This document shows positions 6,071 to 8,248 of a DNA stretch of 8,248 bases, piece after piece. Position 1 is the stretch's first letter. Each line of letters starts with the position of its first letter. The translations under genes and the position numbers were made by a program. Source of the stretch: Acidobacteriaceae bacterium (GTDB taxonomy: Bacteria > Acidobacteriota > Terriglobia > Terriglobales > Acidobacteriaceae); assembly GCA_003140785.1 (NCBI GenBank), contig PLKY01000142.1, positions 1 to 8,248 of the forward strand, in the 5' to 3' direction. The notes under the pieces were generated by a model. It was not told the DNA's origin. It made no database searches and saw only the letters and a list, made by a program, of their open reading frames with translations.

Positions 6071-8248
6071 ATGGATGATGTTCCTTCGGGCAGCGAAAAA
6101 ACACGTGTTCCAGGAGAAGTAGCGCCTCGCGGTGTGGGAGCAGCTCTTTCTTCGAATCCGCCTGAAAGCACGACGCCTCCTCCGCCTCGCGATCAGCCCC
6201 TAACGCCGCGAGATTCCGAAGCAACGGGACGAAGTCCGGAGACGACAGTCGAAGGCATCCGGCCGCGCAAGGACGAGGCGGCCACAATCATCAGCGGCGG
6301 CGCCACCATCGTTTCGGGACCTTCTGGTCGCCGGAGCCCCCCTCCCGAAGGCGTGAACGCGATTCTGCTGCAAATTGGGACTCTTCTTGGCAGCCGTTAT
6401 GAAATTCTCGAACTCCTCGGTGAAGGTGGTATGGGAGCCGTGTACAAGGCCGCCGACCGCGAGGTGGATCGAATTGTGGCCCTGAAAGTCATCCGTCCCG
6501 AGATGGCTTCGAATCCCGAAATCCTGGCCCGTTTCAAACAGGAGCTCCTGCTCTCATCTCAGGTAACCCACCGCAACGTGATCCGGATTTACGACCTCGG
6601 CGAAGCCCAGGGCGTGAAGTTCATCACCATGGAGTATCTGGAAGGCGAGAATCTCCACCAGATCCTGAAGAAGCGGGACAAGCTGGAAGTTGCGGAAGCA
6701 GTCGACATCATGGAACAGGTGTCCTGCGGGCTGGCTGCCGCCCACGCGGTTGGAATCATCCACCGCGATTTAAAGCCGGGCAACATCATGCGCGACAAAA
6801 GCGGCCGCGTGGTGGTAATGGACTTTGGATTGGCTCGCACGTTCTCCGGCGATGGAATGACGCAAACCGGCGCCATGCTGGGGACCATCGAATATATGTC
6901 TCCGGAGCAGGCGCAGGGCATGGACGTGAAGGCCAGCTCCGATATCTTTACCGTCGGCCTGATCCTGTATGAGTTGCTGGCCGGCGTCACACCCTTCTAT
7001 GCAGAGAGTGCGATCGCGAGTTTACTGAAGCGCACGCAACAACGCGCCATTCCGTTGGCGGATGTCGATAGGAATATCCCGGGGACACTGAGCAATATCG
7101 TCGCCAAGTGTCTTGAGAAGGATCCGGCAAACCGCTATCAGAGCGCAGAAGAACTGGATGCGGATCTGTGCGCGTGGCAGGGCAAGGGCGGGAGAAAGGT
7201 TTCTGCTTCGTCGGCGCGGCGGCGCATGAACCGTATACGGGAGCTTCCATGGCCGCGTCTCGCAGTCGCGGGCGTTCTGATTTTGGTGATCGCAGCCGGA
7301 ATTGCCTGGTACGGCATCAGGAGACAACAAGCCACGAAGTCACTGGCGCATCGCCCGGTTTCGGTGCTGGTTGGCGACTTTGCGAACCATACCGGCGATC
7401 CGGTTTTGGATGACACGCTGGAGCCGATGCTCGGTGTGGCCTTGGAAGGCGCCAGCTTTATCAACTCCTACAGCCGCGGGGATGCGCGGAAGCTGGCCAA
7501 GAAGCTCCCGAATCCCACGGACAAACTCGACGAGCAGTCAGCGCGCCTGGTCGCCGTAAACCAGGGCGTCAACGCGGTGATTACGGGCGACATTAGCTTG
7601 CGAGGCGACCAGTACGATATTTCGGCGATCGCCCTGGATGCGGTGAGCGGTGCCGTGATCGCAAGATCGAACGTCACCGTTACCGATAAGCAGGATATTC
7701 TGCGCGACCTTCCCCAGCTGGCGGCGCCGATTCGAAAAGCTCTCGGCGACACCACGCCCGCCTCAGTCCAGTTCGGCGAGGTCAGCGGAGGTTTTACCGC
7801 TGCATCTATCGAGGCCGTTCACCAGGACGCTCTCGGTGTTGAAGAACAGTTCGCAGGCAAGTTCCAGGAAGCGTTCGATTCGTTCCAGAAGGCCGCGGAA
7901 CTGGATCCGAAGTTTGCGCGGGCGTATACCGGCATGGCGGCCATGGCCCAGAACCTGGGAAGAAACGATGACGCCGTCAAGTACATGAAGCTGGCGATGG
8001 AACACGTGGACCGCATGACGGAGCGGGAACGCTATCGCAACCGCGGGCTGTATTACCTCACCACGGGTGACTCGCAGAAATGTGTTCAGGAATTCACGCA
8101 GCTCGTCACTCACTATCCCGCCGATCGCGTCGGTCAGAACAACCTTGCTACTTGCTATACGCAGTTACGCAATGCGCCGAAGGCACTGGAAGCGGCGCAA
8201 CACGCAGTGGAGATTGTCCCGAGGGGGGTCGGACCGCGGCTGAACCTG
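6071..8248 (+). CDS. Transmembrane Ser/Thr protein kinase with TPR sensor domain (3' end beyond window)
   Basis: Seven hundred and twenty-six codons are visible and the frame is still open at the right edge. Residues 1-100 are a Pro/Ser/Thr-rich, probably disordered segment. The Hanks-type kinase domain spans about 109-370: G-loop GEGGMGAVYKA (117-127), ATP Lys139 in VALKVI, Glu158, HRDLKPGN (231-238), DFG (251-253), activation segment with TQTG and GTIEYMSPEQ (264-280). All catalytic residues are present. One membrane helix (about 396-412) is followed by a domain starting SVLVGDFANHTGDPVLDD (431-448) that resembles the TolB/adenylate-cyclase-linked type. TPR-like helices run from about 592 to 720. 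It should phosphorylate cytoplasmic proteins in response to a periplasmic signal. ATG 6071 has no clear ribosome-binding site; in-frame ATGs at 5864 and 5888 lie in transposase sequence, so I prefer 6071. No partner gene is visible. Confidence 0.92.
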   Translation, partial: MDDVPSGSEKTRVPGEVAPRGVGAALSSNPPESTTPPPPRDQPLTPRDSEATGRSPETTVEGIRPRKDEAATIISGGATIVSGPSGRRSPPPEGVNAILLQIGTLLGSRYEILELLGEGGMGAVYKAADREVDRIVALKVIRPEMASNPEILARFKQELLLSSQVTHRNVIRIYDLGEAQGVKFITMEYLEGENLHQILKKRDKLEVAEAVDIMEQVSCGLAAAHAVGIIHRDLKPGNIMRDKSGRVVVMDFGLARTFSGDGMTQTGAMLGTIEYMSPEQAQGMDVKASSDIFTVGLILYELLAGVTPFYAESAIASLLKRTQQRAIPLADVDRNIPGTLSNIVAKCLEKDPANRYQSAEELDADLCAWQGKGGRKVSASSARRRMNRIRELPWPRLAVAGVLILVIAAGIAWYGIRRQQATKSLAHRPVSVLVGDFANHTGDPVLDDTLEPMLGVALEGASFINSYSRGDARKLAKKLPNPTDKLDEQSARLVAVNQGVNAVITGDISLRGDQYDISAIALDAVSGAVIARSNVTVTDKQDILRDLPQLAAPIRKALGDTTPASVQFGEVSGGFTAASIEAVHQDALGVEEQFAGKFQEAFDSFQKAAELDPKFARAYTGMAAMAQNLGRNDDAVKYMKLAMEHVDRMTERERYRNRGLYYLTTGDSQKCVQEFTQLVTHYPADRVGQNNLATCYTQLRNAPKALEAAQHAVEIVPRGVGPRLNL

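Noticed and set aside
1..8248. tRNA, rRNA, CRISPR array, arsC, or a complete defence or retron-type system
   Set aside because: I saw no cloverleaf, spaced repeats, arsenate reductase motif, or nuclease/reverse-transcriptase signature; the novelty here is in gene pairing and decay, not a new multi-gene system that I can support.

Overview
The window looks like an accessory, rearranged stretch of a soil bacterium, most likely an acidobacterium (Bryobacter/Solibacter-like). The main clues are the right-hand gene, a soluble kinase domain joined through one membrane helix to a TPR-containing sensor part, and the PadR fragment of the kind that normally precedes acidobacterial ABC permeases. This taxonomic call is inference from protein style, not a search result.

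Region 1 (1-3161) is an arsenic/phosphate module. A probable ArsR-type regulator tail with a Cys-Cys pair enters from the left edge and overlaps by 4 bases (ATGA) an intact ACR3-type arsenite efflux pump. A second, complete ArsR repressor with the ELCVCD arsenite site faces the pump from the opposite strand. Divergent from that arsR is a complete lipoprotein of the PstS phosphate-binding family with no Pst permease genes in view. The 246-base arsR/pstS gap holds repeated TGTCTA and TAGAC elements next to a -10-like hexamer, so the two genes may share control. No arsenate reductase (arsC) is present in the window.

Region 2 (3101-5280) is a minus-strand operon: marR, an isochorismatase-like hydrolase, a small three-helix membrane protein and an MFS exporter. 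Spacing is tight (42-base gap, 4-base overlap, 1-base overlap). A sigma70-like promoter and a perfect 15-bp palindrome lie directly before marR. The operon is decaying: the hydrolase has an in-frame TAG at codon 18 where a Gln is expected, and the MFS gene loses its reading after about six helices, where it runs into the 3' end of pstS.

Region 3 (5281-6070) is a junction zone: the C-terminal half of a padR gene abuts an internal, frameshifted fragment of an IS110-family transposase, followed by about 165 bases of unassigned sequence.

Region 4 (6071-8248) is a large Ser/Thr protein kinase that runs off the right edge. It is open from 6071 to the last base, and the same frame is open back to 5780, into the transposase remnant. 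Altogether the window appears to have been assembled by several recombination events, with breakpoints near 3170-3215, 5580-5590 and 5905.
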